From Chryseobacterium rhizoplanae (lineage in GTDB: Bacteria > Bacteroidota > Bacteroidia > Flavobacteriales > Weeksellaceae), in assembly GCF_900182655.1 (NCBI RefSeq), contig NZ_FXTC01000003.1, positions 310,001 to 374,000 of the forward strand: 64,000 nt of DNA. Direction: 5' to 3'. Positions 53,568 to 63,125 of the stretch are shown here, one piece after another. The translations under genes were made by a program, and so were the position numbers. How positions within the stretch are numbered: position 1 is the first letter of the stretch; every line of letters starts with the position of its first letter. The notes beneath the pieces are model-generated. The model was not told the origin of the DNA. It saw nothing but the letters and a program-made list of their open reading frames with translations, and ran no database searches.

Positions 53568-54080
53568 CTAAAGGATATTCATAACTTCTTCCCACGAATG
53601 AACTCTTTCGTAAGTTTCATTTTCTATCAGTTCATTATGAGGCTGGGTAAAAATCAATCTTTGTCCTGAAAAATGATCCAGATTTTTTGGATAATCATCA
53701 ATCATTACATCCCCTGAAACTACTTTTTTGCTTCCACAAAGAACAATCTGCTCCCAGGTGATGAATGGAAAATGTTCTGCCAGCCAATCATATTTTTCTC
53801 TTAAGCTGTTGGGAAATTCCATGCCTGCAGAGACAATATACAGATCATATTTATTATTCAGATATTCTATTGCTTCACGGCTCCCTTTCATTACAGGCAG
53901 CGTTCTGAAAAATCCTACTTCATTAACGTGCTTTTTTCCATTCGGAAATGATTCTATTTCGGGCTTACCTGTCAAATCACTGATTTCAATTTCTCTCCCC
54001 GTATCTCTTTTTTCAAATTGTACCAGCTGATGATATACATCTGCCATTACCCCATCCATGTCGACAATTACTTTTTTCAT
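53568..54080 (-). CDS. 5'(3')-deoxyribonucleotidase (NT5C family)
   Basis: The 170-residue HAD-fold phosphatase has the motif VDMDGVMADVY at residues 5-15 (both catalytic Asp), ALGGS-like middle, and C-terminal VMIDDYPKNLDHFSG with metal-binding Asp pair. It removes phosphate from deoxyribonucleotides such as dUMP or dTMP. Single gene on the minus strand. Cytoplasmic. Confidence 0.9.
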   Translation of the reverse strand: MKKVIVDMDGVMADVYHQLVQFEKRDTGREIEISDLTGKPEIESFPNGKKHVNEVGFFRTLPVMKGSREAIEYLNNKYDLYIVSAGMEFPNSLREKYDWLAEHFPFITWEQIVLCGSKKVVSGDVMIDDYPKNLDHFSGQRLIFTQPHNELIENETYERVHSWEEVMNIL

Positions 54081-54237
54081 TACTTCAATCAGATTTTGTA
54101 TTATTTATATTATTAAAAATGCATGCATTATCAAATTTACTGAATAGTTTTTCCAGCAAGCCTGTAAACTCTATTAAAAAATTATAAATAATCATTTTTA
54201 TAAAAGAGGTTCCGGAAAATTTTAGGTTACATTTTCG

Positions 54238-54245
54238 TATTTTTG
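54238..54245 (+). promoter_or_regulatory. -7 element of the ABC-F gene
   Basis: TATTTTTG, 39 bases before ATG 54285. Confidence 0.45.
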
Positions 54246-54284
54246 CGGTTCAATTCAAAATTAAAATCAAACCATTAATTTCCA

Positions 54285-56180
54285 ATGAATTACGTTTCTG
54301 CAGAAAATCTTACCAAATCATACGGCATCAAAGTTTTATTTGAAAACATTACTTTTCATATCAATGAAGGGGATAAAATTGCTATTGTTGCCAAAAACGG
54401 AAGTGGAAAATCTACCCTTCTGAAAATATTAATGGGTAAAGAAATTGCAGACAGTGGAACTGCGATCATCAACAAAGATATCCAGGTGGTATTATTTGAC
54501 CAGGAAATTGATTATGATCCTAAACTCAGCATTGAGGAATTTATGATGGCGCTGGATTCTGAACCTATCCTTGCTCTTAAAAATTATCATCAGTCACTTC
54601 ATTCTACAGATAATGATTTTATTGAGAAAGCATTGGCCGATATGGAAGCTCACAAGGCATGGGATCTTGAAAATGAAATGAAACAGATTCTTTCCCAGCT
54701 TAAGATTACTGATCTGGATGCCAAAATGGGAACGCTTTCGGGAGGTCAGATCAAACGTGTAGCGCTGGCTAAACTTTTGACGGAAACAAGAGCAGAACAC
54801 AGACATACGCTTCTTATCATGGATGAACCTACCAACCACCTTGATGTGGATATGGTAGAATGGCTTGAAAATTATCTGAATAAAGCAAAAATCACATTAT
54901 TACTCGTAACCCATGACCGATATTTCCTTGACAGTGTTTGTGACATTATCTGGGAAATGGAAGATAGAAATCTGTATGTTCATAATGGTTCATATGCTAC
55001 TTATCTTGAAAACAAAATGATTCGTGAGGAGAATCTTAATGCTACGATTGATAAAGCCAATAACCTTTACAGAAAGGAATTGGAGTGGATGCGCAGACAA
55101 CCTAAAGCCAGAACCACAAAATCAAAGAGCAGAATTGATGCTTTTTACGAAACGGAGAAGGTTGCCAAAACTGATACCAGAAAAGATGGCTTGGAACTTG
55201 ATTTTGAGATGAAGCGTCTGGGAAATAAAATTCTCGAACTTAAACATATTGATAAAAGTTTTGGGTCAAAAGTTCTTCTGAAAGATTTCAGCTATCAGTT
55301 TCAACGTGGTGAAAAGGTTGGAATTATCGGGAAAAACGGCGCAGGAAAATCTACCCTGCTTAATATTATCCAAGGTTTGGAAAAAGCTGACCAGGGAGAA
55401 ATTGAAACCGGAGAAACGATATCTTTCGGTTATTTCGCTCAGAAAGGGCTTACCTATAAAGAGGATGAACGTGTGATTGATTTCATCAAAGAGATTGCAG
55501 AATTTTATCCTTTGGCCAATGGAAGAAGCTTGTCAGCATCGCAATTCTTAAGACTGTTCTTATTTGACGACCAGACACAGTACTCTCCTATCTCCAAACT
55601 TTCGGGTGGGGAAAAGAGAAGACTTCACCTGATGTATATTTTGTATCAGAATCCTAATTTCCTGATTTTTGACGAGCCTACGAATGACCTTGATCTTCCT
55701 ACGCTAACGGTTCTTGAAAACTTCCTTCAGCAATTCCAGGGATCTTTGATTATTGTTTCCCACGACCGATATTTCATGGACAGAATTGTAGATCATGTCC
55801 TGGCTTTTGAAGGTGACGGAAAAATCAGAAACTTTGTAGGAAATTTCTCAGAATACCGAGAGGCAAGAAGCCGCGAAGAAGCATTGGAAAAAAATGCCAC
55901 TGTAAAACCTGAGCCCGCTAAAGAAGTTGTTGCTGTAACAGAAACCGCTCCAGCTGCTGCCTCTAAAAAAAGAAAATTAACTTTTAAGGAACAAAAAGAA
56001 CTGGAAACGATAGAAAAGGAAATGCCTGAACTTGAAGACCAGCGCTCCAAAATTCTGGATCAGCTCAACAATGAAGCAGATTACGAAAAGATCGCCAAAC
56101 TCTCTTCCGAACTGGAAACAGTTTCAGAAAAACTGGAGAACCATGAGATGAGATGGCTGGAGCTTCAGGAAATCCTTTAA
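54285..56180 (+). CDS. ABC-F family ATPase (translation factor type)
   Basis: The 631-residue protein has two ATP-binding domains and no membrane part. Walker A motifs are AKNGSGKSTLL (36-46) and GKNGAGKSTLL (near 353); signatures are LSGGQIKRVALAK and LSGGEKRRLHLM; Walker B regions are LLIMDEPTNHLDVDM and FLIFDEPTNDLDLPT. A linker lies between the domains and a coiled coil sits at the C-terminus. ABC-F proteins act on the ribosome; this could be a Uup/EttA-like factor. Antibiotic protection cannot be judged. Confidence 0.93.
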   Translation: MNYVSAENLTKSYGIKVLFENITFHINEGDKIAIVAKNGSGKSTLLKILMGKEIADSGTAIINKDIQVVLFDQEIDYDPKLSIEEFMMALDSEPILALKNYHQSLHSTDNDFIEKALADMEAHKAWDLENEMKQILSQLKITDLDAKMGTLSGGQIKRVALAKLLTETRAEHRHTLLIMDEPTNHLDVDMVEWLENYLNKAKITLLLVTHDRYFLDSVCDIIWEMEDRNLYVHNGSYATYLENKMIREENLNATIDKANNLYRKELEWMRRQPKARTTKSKSRIDAFYETEKVAKTDTRKDGLELDFEMKRLGNKILELKHIDKSFGSKVLLKDFSYQFQRGEKVGIIGKNGAGKSTLLNIIQGLEKADQGEIETGETISFGYFAQKGLTYKEDERVIDFIKEIAEFYPLANGRSLSASQFLRLFLFDDQTQYSPISKLSGGEKRRLHLMYILYQNPNFLIFDEPTNDLDLPTLTVLENFLQQFQGSLIIVSHDRYFMDRIVDHVLAFEGDGKIRNFVGNFSEYREARSREEALEKNATVKPEPAKEVVAVTETAPAAASKKRKLTFKEQKELETIEKEMPELEDQRSKILDQLNNEADYEKIAKLSSELETVSEKLENHEMRWLELQEIL

Positions 56181-56197
56181 TAATTATGAGTTAAAAA

Positions 56198-56330
56198 TTA
56201 TGAATTATGAATGGATTTAAGGTTCAAAGTTTAAAGTTCAAGGTTGATAGCAGTCGTGACTAGAAGTTTCAACTCATTTACACCCAAGCCCTCAAACTCT
56301 CAAACACTCTGACTCATTCATAATTCATAA
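56198..56330. repeat. Fold-back repeat between ABC-F and oxidoreductase
   Basis: TTATGAATTATGAATG (56198-56213) is the exact reverse complement of CATTCATAATTCATAA (56315-56330). Outer parts pair partly. The middle has GGTTCAAAGTTTAAAG-type words and CTCAAACTCTCAAAC. No gene here. Confidence 0.7.
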
Positions 56331-56357
56331 CCCATCATTTATAATTGAATACCCTTT

Positions 56358-57413
56358 TTACAATTTAATTACTCTTTCTTCTTTTGCACTTTCCAGAGAA
56401 GCATCAATAATTTTCATATTCTGAATAACTTCTCTTCCCGGAGATGGTAAAGCATATCCAAACACAATGTGCTCGTAGATCTGCTGGTAATAATCCATAT
56501 AATTTCCGGCTTCACTGGACGTCAGAATTCTTTCTGTCTCGGAATCATCATTGAGGAAGTTTAAAATTCCATCAGATTCTTTCAATGGCTGGGTCCATTC
56601 TTTACCATATTCAGGAATAGCACCTGCTACCAATTCATTTTCCTGATTATCTGTTCTTTCCTGTAAGAAAGTTCCTCTGTCGCCGTGAATAGTATAGGCG
56701 TAGTGCCCTTCTTTACTGAAAACAGATGACTTCAGCCTTACTCTCAGGTTATCTTTATAGAATAAGAGAATTTCAAAGTAATCATTAGCAAACTCACTTC
56801 CTTTCATAGAAAATACATCTGCAAAAAGCTTTTCAGGATATCCAAAATACTGTACAGCCTGGTCTACAAGATGCGCTCCCAGATCATGAAGTGTTCCTGC
56901 ACCTACCTGATCCGGACTTTCTTTATGCAGTTTTCCGCTGGAAGTTGTACGGAATCTGTCAAAGCGGATTTCTGCCTCTTTAATATTCCCTATTTTTTTA
57001 TCATTTAAAATCTTCTGAACCTGTAAGAAATCACGGTCGAATCTTCTGTTTTGATACACACTTAAAAACAGTCCTTTTTCCTCTGCCAATTGTACCAGCT
57101 CTTCTGCTTCAGCAACATTTACTGTAAAAGGTTTTTCTACAATAATATTTTTTCCTGCTTCCAATGCTTTTTTTGCATACTCATAATGGGTCTGAACCGG
57201 AGTATTGATAATGACCAATTCTACATCTGCCTGCTGAAGCATTTCTTCCACAGAACGGTAAATTGTTGCTTCGGGGTACTTCTCCTTCGATTCTTCCTTA
57301 CTTCTTTCCACTACAGCAGCTATAAAAAATCCCGGATGTTCCTTTAAAAAAGGAGCATGGAACACTTTTCCGCTCATTCCAAAGGCACAAAGCCCTGCTT
57401 TTACCAATTGCAT
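56358..57413 (-). CDS. Gfo/Idh/MocA-family oxidoreductase
   Basis: From ATG 57413 the protein has 351 residues. The N-terminal Rossmann fold begins with KAGLCAFGMSGKVFHAPFL; EKPFT (the family's catalytic Lys region) is in NIIVEKPFTVNVAEAEEL near residue 98. The C-terminal half has the substrate/dimer region GAGTLHDLGAHLVDQAV. It uses NAD(P) on a sugar or similar substrate, unknown here. The longer in-frame start at 57488 adds 25 residues before the Rossmann start and was rejected. Confidence 0.9.
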   Translation of the reverse strand: MQLVKAGLCAFGMSGKVFHAPFLKEHPGFFIAAVVERSKEESKEKYPEATIYRSVEEMLQQADVELVIINTPVQTHYEYAKKALEAGKNIIVEKPFTVNVAEAEELVQLAEEKGLFLSVYQNRRFDRDFLQVQKILNDKKIGNIKEAEIRFDRFRTTSSGKLHKESPDQVGAGTLHDLGAHLVDQAVQYFGYPEKLFADVFSMKGSEFANDYFEILLFYKDNLRVRLKSSVFSKEGHYAYTIHGDRGTFLQERTDNQENELVAGAIPEYGKEWTQPLKESDGILNFLNDDSETERILTSSEAGNYMDYYQQIYEHIVFGYALPSPGREVIQNMKIIDASLESAKEERVIKL

Positions 57414-57506
57414 ATTATAATTTTTAACAAATATATTCATAAAAAATTCTCTATTCCCCAATCTAAAGGAGGTATAGAAATAATCCATCTCACTAACCCT
57501 GAAAAA

Positions 57507-57522
57507 TATGATTTAAATCATA
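57507..57522. promoter_or_regulatory. Perfect palindrome upstream of the siderophore receptor
   Basis: TATGATTTAAATCATA is a perfect 16-base palindrome, 32 bases before the -7 box. Its place fits a regulator site. It is not the classic Fur box. Confidence 0.5.
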
Positions 57523-57553
57523 AAATTATTTTTATCTATTCTAAACAAATACT

Positions 57554-57561
57554 TACATTTG
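57554..57561 (+). promoter_or_regulatory. -7 element of the siderophore receptor
   Basis: TACATTTG matches TAnnTTTG, 34 bases before ATG 57596. Confidence 0.55.
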
Positions 57562-57595
57562 CGCCTTATTTAAAACTGTTCTACATAAAAATAAA

Positions 57596-59881
57596 ATGAA
57601 AAGACAATTACTTTCTTTAGGTCTTCTATTTATTGCTGCTTCAGCAAGTTCACAGCTGAAAAACGTTGAAGCAGACACCATCAGAACCCAGACCATTGAG
57701 GATATCAATCTTCATAAAACAGGAAATCCGAATCAGGCAAGACCATTATCGACAAAATCAAACCTGACGGTAATGGAAAATCCACAGCCTATTGCTATTG
57801 TTACTCACGAAATCATTGAGCAGCAGCAGGCAAAACAGCTTAGCGATGTTCTTCAGAATGTAAATGGACTGTATATTACTTCATCCAGAGGAAATTCTCA
57901 GGACAGCTTTGGTGGACGTGGTTTCATTTTAGGAAATGATAACATCTTCAAGAATGGTTCAAGAATAAACAGTGGGGTTTTCCCTGAAGTAAGTGGTCTG
58001 GAAAGAGTAGAAGTTTTAAAGGGAGCGAATGCTATGCTTTTTGGTAATACAGCAGCTGGTGGTGTTATCAATATGATTACCAAAAAACCTAAATTCAATT
58101 TTGGGGGAAGCGTAGGATTAAATGGTGGAAGCTGGAACTCTTATAAGCCAACAGTTGATATTTATGGACCTTTATCCAAAAATGTTGCATTCAGAATCAA
58201 TGGTGCCTATGAGCATGCTGAAAGTTTCAGAGATGTTGTAGAATCAGAGAAATACTATTTCAATCCTTCATTCTTATTTAATTTAAGCGATAAATCTCAG
58301 TTAATTGTTGAGGCAGATTATCTTAAAAATAATTTCACCCCAGATTTCGGAATTGGATCTATCACTGAAAAAGACCAAAGCTACAGATTAAATGATGCTG
58401 TTTCCAGAAACACGTTCTTCGGAACTGACTGGCAATATCAAAATGTGCAGCAAGCCTCTACGAACGTAACTTTTAATCATCAATTTAACGAAAGATGGTC
58501 TTTGAACGCTACTGCTTCTTACCAAAACTATACTAAAGATTATTTTTCTTCTGAAAGAGTACAATGGATATATGACACCAAAGATGCCAGTGTAGATCCT
58601 AACAGATTATCATGGAAAAGACCTTTTGGCAGAACTTACAACGAACAAAATTATACTTCTGCACAAGTAAACATCAATGGTGAATTCAATACAGGAAAAA
58701 TCAACCATAAAGTTTTAATTGGTGCTGATGCCGATTACAGCCAGGCAGATGCGTATGCTTATACTGTTACGGCTCCAAGAAATCTTCTGTATTTAGATGA
58801 TCCATCAACGTGGGGAAGTATTGATATGCCAAATTCTACTCTTAGTACAAGAAACAGAATCAATACAAGAAGAATCGGGATCTATGCACAGGATTTTATC
58901 AGCATAACAAAACAACTAAAAGTAATTGCCGGGCTAAGATGGTCTTACATAGAAAATATGCCTACGCTGACAACTCGTTTTACATTAAATGATAAAATTG
59001 AAGTAGCCAATTCTTCAACATCTGACAATGCATTCTCTCCAAAAGTAGGTTTGGTATATGCACCAAATGAAAACCTTTCGGTGTTCGCAACGTATACGAA
59101 TTCTTTTGCAGCAAATGCGGGGTATACTTCAGATCAATTCGGTACAGTAAATACCAATCAATCTGCTTCAGATGTTCAAGCTCAGTTAAACACTTTATCA
59201 AAACAAAGCATAAAGCCATCAACAGTTGATCAATATGAAATTGGTATTAAAAAGAATTTCTGGAACAATGCTTTAGCTGTTAACTTAACGGCTTACCAGA
59301 TCATGTACAATAATTACTATCAAACGTATTGGTTTGCTTCTGCTCCGAACGGAGTACCGGTAAATTCTACAGATACTAATCTTAAAGAATTTGCAGGAAA
59401 TATGAGAAGCCGTGGTGTGGAACTGGATATTACAGGAAATCCAACAGAAAACTTATCTATAATCGGAGGTTTTTCTTATAACAATTCTGTTTACACAGAC
59501 ACTCCTGAAAAGGGATATGTTGAAAACCAAAGACTGGTAAGAACTCCTGCTACAACAGCAAATGCTTCTGTTTTCTATAAATTTACAAACTATGTAAAAG
59601 GATTAAAAATTGGAGCTGGAGTTTATTATATCGGAGACAGAATCGCTGGATGGAATGATTCAAAATCTACAAACGAAAGTAGAAATAATGTGAGCAGAAT
59701 GTTTGATCTGAAAGATTATACAACCGTTTCTGTATCTGTAGGCTACGAATGGAACAAATTCTCTATCCAGGGTAAAGTGGGGAACCTGTTTGATGTCGTA
59801 AACTACAATGTTCACGAAAATTATTCAGTGAATCCTATCACACCGAGAAACTACTATTTCACACTAACATACAGACTCTAG
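57596..59881 (+). CDS. TonB-dependent siderophore receptor
   Basis: The 761-residue outer-membrane receptor has a signal peptide (MKRQLLSLGLLFIAASASSQ), a plug with AKQLSDVLQNVNGLYI, DSFGGRGFILGNDNIFKNGS and GLERVEVLKGANAMLFGN, then GGVINMITKKP, the siderophore-receptor signature. A 22-strand-type barrel ends in YFTLTYRL. No CarboxypepD domain. It probably imports an Fe(III)-siderophore; which one is unknown. A PepSY protein follows 95 bases later, matching iron release after uptake. Confidence 0.95.
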   Translation: MKRQLLSLGLLFIAASASSQLKNVEADTIRTQTIEDINLHKTGNPNQARPLSTKSNLTVMENPQPIAIVTHEIIEQQQAKQLSDVLQNVNGLYITSSRGNSQDSFGGRGFILGNDNIFKNGSRINSGVFPEVSGLERVEVLKGANAMLFGNTAAGGVINMITKKPKFNFGGSVGLNGGSWNSYKPTVDIYGPLSKNVAFRINGAYEHAESFRDVVESEKYYFNPSFLFNLSDKSQLIVEADYLKNNFTPDFGIGSITEKDQSYRLNDAVSRNTFFGTDWQYQNVQQASTNVTFNHQFNERWSLNATASYQNYTKDYFSSERVQWIYDTKDASVDPNRLSWKRPFGRTYNEQNYTSAQVNINGEFNTGKINHKVLIGADADYSQADAYAYTVTAPRNLLYLDDPSTWGSIDMPNSTLSTRNRINTRRIGIYAQDFISITKQLKVIAGLRWSYIENMPTLTTRFTLNDKIEVANSSTSDNAFSPKVGLVYAPNENLSVFATYTNSFAANAGYTSDQFGTVNTNQSASDVQAQLNTLSKQSIKPSTVDQYEIGIKKNFWNNALAVNLTAYQIMYNNYYQTYWFASAPNGVPVNSTDTNLKEFAGNMRSRGVELDITGNPTENLSIIGGFSYNNSVYTDTPEKGYVENQRLVRTPATTANASVFYKFTNYVKGLKIGAGVYYIGDRIAGWNDSKSTNESRNNVSRMFDLKDYTTVSVSVGYEWNKFSIQGKVGNLFDVVNYNVHENYSVNPITPRNYYFTLTYRL

Positions 59882-59976
59882 AATTCTTTTTATAATAATT
59901 CTTTCATTAAAAGTGGAGATTGCATTTTTGCAGTTTCCACTTTTGAAATTTTAAAACAAAAACAAAACAATAAGAT

Positions 59977-60492
59977 ATGGATAAGATTAAAGACACAAGA
60001 ACGTTCATGAGAATTACCCACCGTTATCTGGGATATTTCCTTGCCGGAATTATGGCGGTGTATTCATTAAGTGGAATTCTTTTGGTGTACAGAGACACTG
60101 ATTTTCTGAAGAACGAAAAAAAATATGAAAAAAATATCTCGGCCAATCTTTCAGAGAAAGAGCTGAAAAAAGAGCTGAAGATGAAAGGTCTTGAAGTGGA
60201 AAAAACAGAAGGAACTGTTCTTTATTTTAAACAGGGTACTTATGACAGCGCAACCGGAAAAGCCAAATACACTAAAAAGGAATTACCTTTCGTATTAGAT
60301 AAAATGGTTTCTCTTCACAAATCGCAGTCTAAGGATGCGATATCGCCTCTAAGTGTATTCTTTGGAGTCTCTCTTTTCTTTTTTGTGATTTCAAGCTTCT
60401 GGATGTTTAATCCTAAAACAAAGGCTTTCAAACGCGGAATCAAGTTTACGATTGCAGGACTGATCATATCTATCATTCTTTTATTTGTTTAA
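59977..60492 (+). CDS. PepSY-associated membrane protein (putative iron reductase type)
   Basis: The 171-residue protein has a first membrane segment in RITHRYLGYFLAGIMAVYSLSG, a central soluble part, and two membrane segments near the end (FFGVSLFFFVISSFWMF and FTIAGLIISIILLF). The His-containing start (THRYLG) and layout match small PepSY_TM proteins found beside siderophore receptors, thought to help ferric reduction. This role is inferred from the neighbour and fold only. Confidence 0.8.
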   Translation: MDKIKDTRTFMRITHRYLGYFLAGIMAVYSLSGILLVYRDTDFLKNEKKYEKNISANLSEKELKKELKMKGLEVEKTEGTVLYFKQGTYDSATGKAKYTKKELPFVLDKMVSLHKSQSKDAISPLSVFFGVSLFFFVISSFWMFNPKTKAFKRGIKFTIAGLIISIILLFV

Positions 60493-60747
60493 TACTCAAC
60501 AAACTGAACAAAAGAGAAAAACCACTTGGGATTATCATCCATTTTTATCATTTCTTTTTTAAAACCCGCTTTTTATTTTCTTTATCATTATGAAATCTTC
60601 AGCGAATATGTTAAAAAACTGAATTATATCTCACTGAGAATGTTAACGTTTATTTAGAAAAATTACCTAAAATTAAGAGTATGGCACATTTATTGTTTTT
60701 TCTATAACTCGTGAATAATAAACATTTAATTATTAAAATAATAAATT

Positions 60748-61338
60748 ATGAAAAAACTTATTTTAACAGGGATATTAGCCGTAGCAGGTTTAACAGCAAC
60801 CGCAAACGCTCAGATTCAAAAAGGTAATTGGATGGTAGGGGGTAACCTTGCAGGGGCAAATTTTGGTTTAAATGAAGGAGCAGGATATGACTTTGCAATT
60901 CAGCCAAAAGGAGCATATTTCATCGAAGATAATATTGCAGTTGGGGGATATGTGGATTTAGGATTCAAAGGAGCTAAAGATGCACCTACTACTTTTACAT
61001 ATAATGTGGGAGCATTAGGACGTTATTACCTTAACCCGGGAGAGCAGGGAGTAAACAATTTGCTTCACCACGGAAGATGGTTCTTCGAAGGTAACGTAGG
61101 TGTTGGAGGTATGTCAATCTCTAAAGGAGGTTCTTCTTCTAACGGTCTTAACTTCGGATTTGGACCTGGTTATTCTTACTTCATCACTCCAAACATCGGA
61201 TTGGAAGGTTTAGTGAAATATGATGCAAATGCAGGATTCGGAAGCGGTGGATATACTAACAAAATTACTTTTGGTTTAGGATTCCAGATTTATCTTCCAA
61301 CGTCTAAAGCAAAACAAATCATCAACGACGTTAAGTAA
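60748..61338 (+). CDS. Small outer-membrane beta-barrel protein (OmpX-like)
   Basis: The 196-residue protein has a signal peptide (MKKLILTGILAVAGLTATANAQ) and a barrel of about eight strands with Gly/aromatic alternation (NWMVGGNLAGANFGLNEGAGYDFAIQPKGAYFI in pieces, FFEGNVGVGGMSI, FGPGYSYFITPNIGLEGL). Its length is near the OmpX/OmpW-like class. Function unknown. A terminator follows at 61362. Confidence 0.85.
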   Translation: MKKLILTGILAVAGLTATANAQIQKGNWMVGGNLAGANFGLNEGAGYDFAIQPKGAYFIEDNIAVGGYVDLGFKGAKDAPTTFTYNVGALGRYYLNPGEQGVNNLLHHGRWFFEGNVGVGGMSISKGGSSSNGLNFGFGPGYSYFITPNIGLEGLVKYDANAGFGSGGYTNKITFGLGFQIYLPTSKAKQIINDVK

Positions 61339-61361
61339 TCACTGAAATACTTATAAAAAAT

Positions 61362-61396
61362 AAAGCGCCCCGAAATAATTTTTCGGGGCGCTTTTC
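61362..61396. terminator. Bidirectional terminator (outer-membrane gene / peroxiredoxin)
   Basis: AAAGCGCCCCGAAA (61362-61375) pairs perfectly with TTTCGGGGCGCTTT (61381-61394). Confidence 0.93.
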
Positions 61397-61433
61397 GTAC
61401 AAATTAAAACTAAACTATAAAAAATCAAATAAA

Positions 61434-62069
61434 TCATGTATTGGGTTGTGGCGTGTATCGTAAATAAGGTTTTATTTCCGTCACCCCTTTTGGGAATATC
61501 TTCCGTGCTTCTTCTGTAGAAATCGTTGGCGGCACAATGACATCTTCTCCATTTTCCCAATTAACCGGAGTAGCCACACGATAGTTATCCACAAGCTGCA
61601 AAGAATCCAGCACTCTAAGGATTTCGTCAAAATTTCTTCCTGTAGAGGCCGGATAGGTAATAATCAGTCTTACTTTTTTGGAAGGATCAATAATCAAAAG
61701 AGAACGTACAGTCGCCGTAACGGAAGCATTGGGATGAATAAAATCATACAGCTCCGAAACTTTTCTGTCTTTATCAGCAATAATAGGAAACTGTACATTG
61801 GTATTCTGAGTTTGATTAATATCTTTTACCCAGTTTTGATGATCTTCTACTCCATCCACACTTAAAGCAATCACCTTCGTTCCTCTGGCATCAAATTCAG
61901 ATTGCAATTTTGCAGTATATCCCAACTCTGTAGTGCATACCGGGGTATAATCTGCAGGATGCGAAAACAGAATCCCCCAGGAATCTCCCAGATAATTATA
62001 GAAATTGATATCTCCTACTGATGACTCTGCCTGAAAGTTGGGTGCTGTATCTCCTAGTTTGATTGACAT
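61434..62069 (-). CDS. 1-Cys peroxiredoxin (Prx6-type)
   Basis: The 211-residue enzyme reduces peroxides. The peroxidatic Cys45 is in HPADYTPVCTTELG, with the Thr before it; it is the only Cys, so it needs an outside thiol. Further Prx6 blocks: IALSVDGVEDHQNWVKDI and LIITYPASTGRNFDEILRVLDSLQL, and NWENGEDVIVPPTIS. Cytoplasmic. A palindrome GTCTAC/GTAGAC overlaps its promoter (62087-62105). Confidence 0.95.
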   Translation of the reverse strand: MSIKLGDTAPNFQAESSVGDINFYNYLGDSWGILFSHPADYTPVCTTELGYTAKLQSEFDARGTKVIALSVDGVEDHQNWVKDINQTQNTNVQFPIIADKDRKVSELYDFIHPNASVTATVRSLLIIDPSKKVRLIITYPASTGRNFDEILRVLDSLQLVDNYRVATPVNWENGEDVIVPPTISTEEARKIFPKGVTEIKPYLRYTPQPNT

Positions 62070-62086
62070 AATGTTTTCTCTTTATA

Positions 62087-62105
62087 GTCTACAAATTTAG
62101 TAGAC
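62087..62105 (-). promoter_or_regulatory. Peroxiredoxin promoter with palindrome over the -7 box
   Basis: CAAATTTA (62092-62099) reads TAAATTTG on the minus strand. It lies inside a perfect inverted repeat, GTCTAC (62087-62092) and GTAGAC (62100-62105). A protein here would block or control the promoter. Confidence 0.55.
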
Positions 62106-62164
62106 TTTTTGGAACTGGCAAATTTTTTGATGAAAATTTATATCTTTAATTAAAAATTTTATTC

Positions 62165-63052
62165 ATGGAGAAGACCGGACTCAGGTATGTAGATCTTGTT
62201 TATAAAGTATTGGAAAACTGGTATGTGACCTTTGCAGAGCTTACCCCCAAACTTATTGTCGGAATTTTAGTATTTACATTTTTCCTGATTACCAGTAAAT
62301 ATTTAAGCCAGGCAGCCGTAAAAATCTTCCATAAATTCTTCCCGAAGAGCCAAAAAGAAAGTTCCCTGGTTACCTTAATCAGTGTATTCAGATTTCTGAT
62401 CATGCTGATGGGAACCTTTATTGCTTTGGAAATAATGGGTTTCAGTGGTTTTCTTTGGAAATTTATCGGAAGCTTGGGAGTTGCCGGGGTTATTGCCGGG
62501 GTTGCGCTGAAAGATTTGGTTTCAAGTATTTTTTCAGGAATGCTGATCGGAATTGATAAAGCATACAAAGTAGGCGATTATATTACGATTGGAGCTCATT
62601 CAGGAACGGTACAGGAAATTGGTTTCTTAACTACAAAACTTCTTACCGACGATGGAAAAAAGGCTTATATTCCTAATCAGGTAGTCTTCAATGCGCCGTT
62701 TTATAATATTACGGCTTCGCCACAGCGCAGGATTATTTTAAATTTTGAAATTCCTGCTGATGAAGATATCAGTAAAGCACAGAAAGGAATTCTGGATGTG
62801 ATTAAAAACCTTGACAATGTGGATAAGCTAGACACTATAGAGGTGATCTTTACCGATCTGAAACAAGGCGCATTTAATCTGCAGGTGAAGTTCTGGATAA
62901 AAGTAGGTTCTAATCTGGCTCAGGTAAGAAGTAAGGCTTATTTAGGGATTAAAGAACGTTTTGATGTGGATAAAGTGCAGTTGGTAACGCCTACAAGCAT
63001 CAGTATAACGAGTGGAGAGAATATTTTACCTGAAAGCCATCAGGATAAGTAA
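62165..63052 (+). CDS. Small-conductance mechanosensitive channel (MscS family)
   Basis: The 295-residue protein has membrane segments in LIVGILVFTFFLITSKY and FLIMLMGTFIALEIMGFSG, then the pore helix SLGVAGVIAGVALKDLVSSIFSGMLIGIDKAYKVGDYI (read in pieces), and the MscS beta and alpha-beta domains (GTVQEIGFLTTKLLTDDGKKAYIPNQVVFN, YNITASPQRR). It opens under membrane tension during osmotic downshock. Single gene, divergent from peroxiredoxin. Confidence 0.95.
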   Translation: MEKTGLRYVDLVYKVLENWYVTFAELTPKLIVGILVFTFFLITSKYLSQAAVKIFHKFFPKSQKESSLVTLISVFRFLIMLMGTFIALEIMGFSGFLWKFIGSLGVAGVIAGVALKDLVSSIFSGMLIGIDKAYKVGDYITIGAHSGTVQEIGFLTTKLLTDDGKKAYIPNQVVFNAPFYNITASPQRRIILNFEIPADEDISKAQKGILDVIKNLDNVDKLDTIEVIFTDLKQGAFNLQVKFWIKVGSNLAQVRSKAYLGIKERFDVDKVQLVTPTSISITSGENILPESHQDK

Positions 63053-63073
63053 GGAATTCAAATAAAAAAATAG

Positions 63074-63104
63074 AGACCATTTCAACTTTTGAAGTGGTCT
63101 TTTT
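63074..63104 (+). terminator. Terminator of the MscS gene
   Basis: AGACCA-T-TTCAA (63074-63085) pairs with TTGAA-G-TGGTCT (63089-63100), loop of 3, followed by T-run. Confidence 0.85.
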
Positions 63105-63125
63105 ATATCTGTTCTAAAAAATAAA

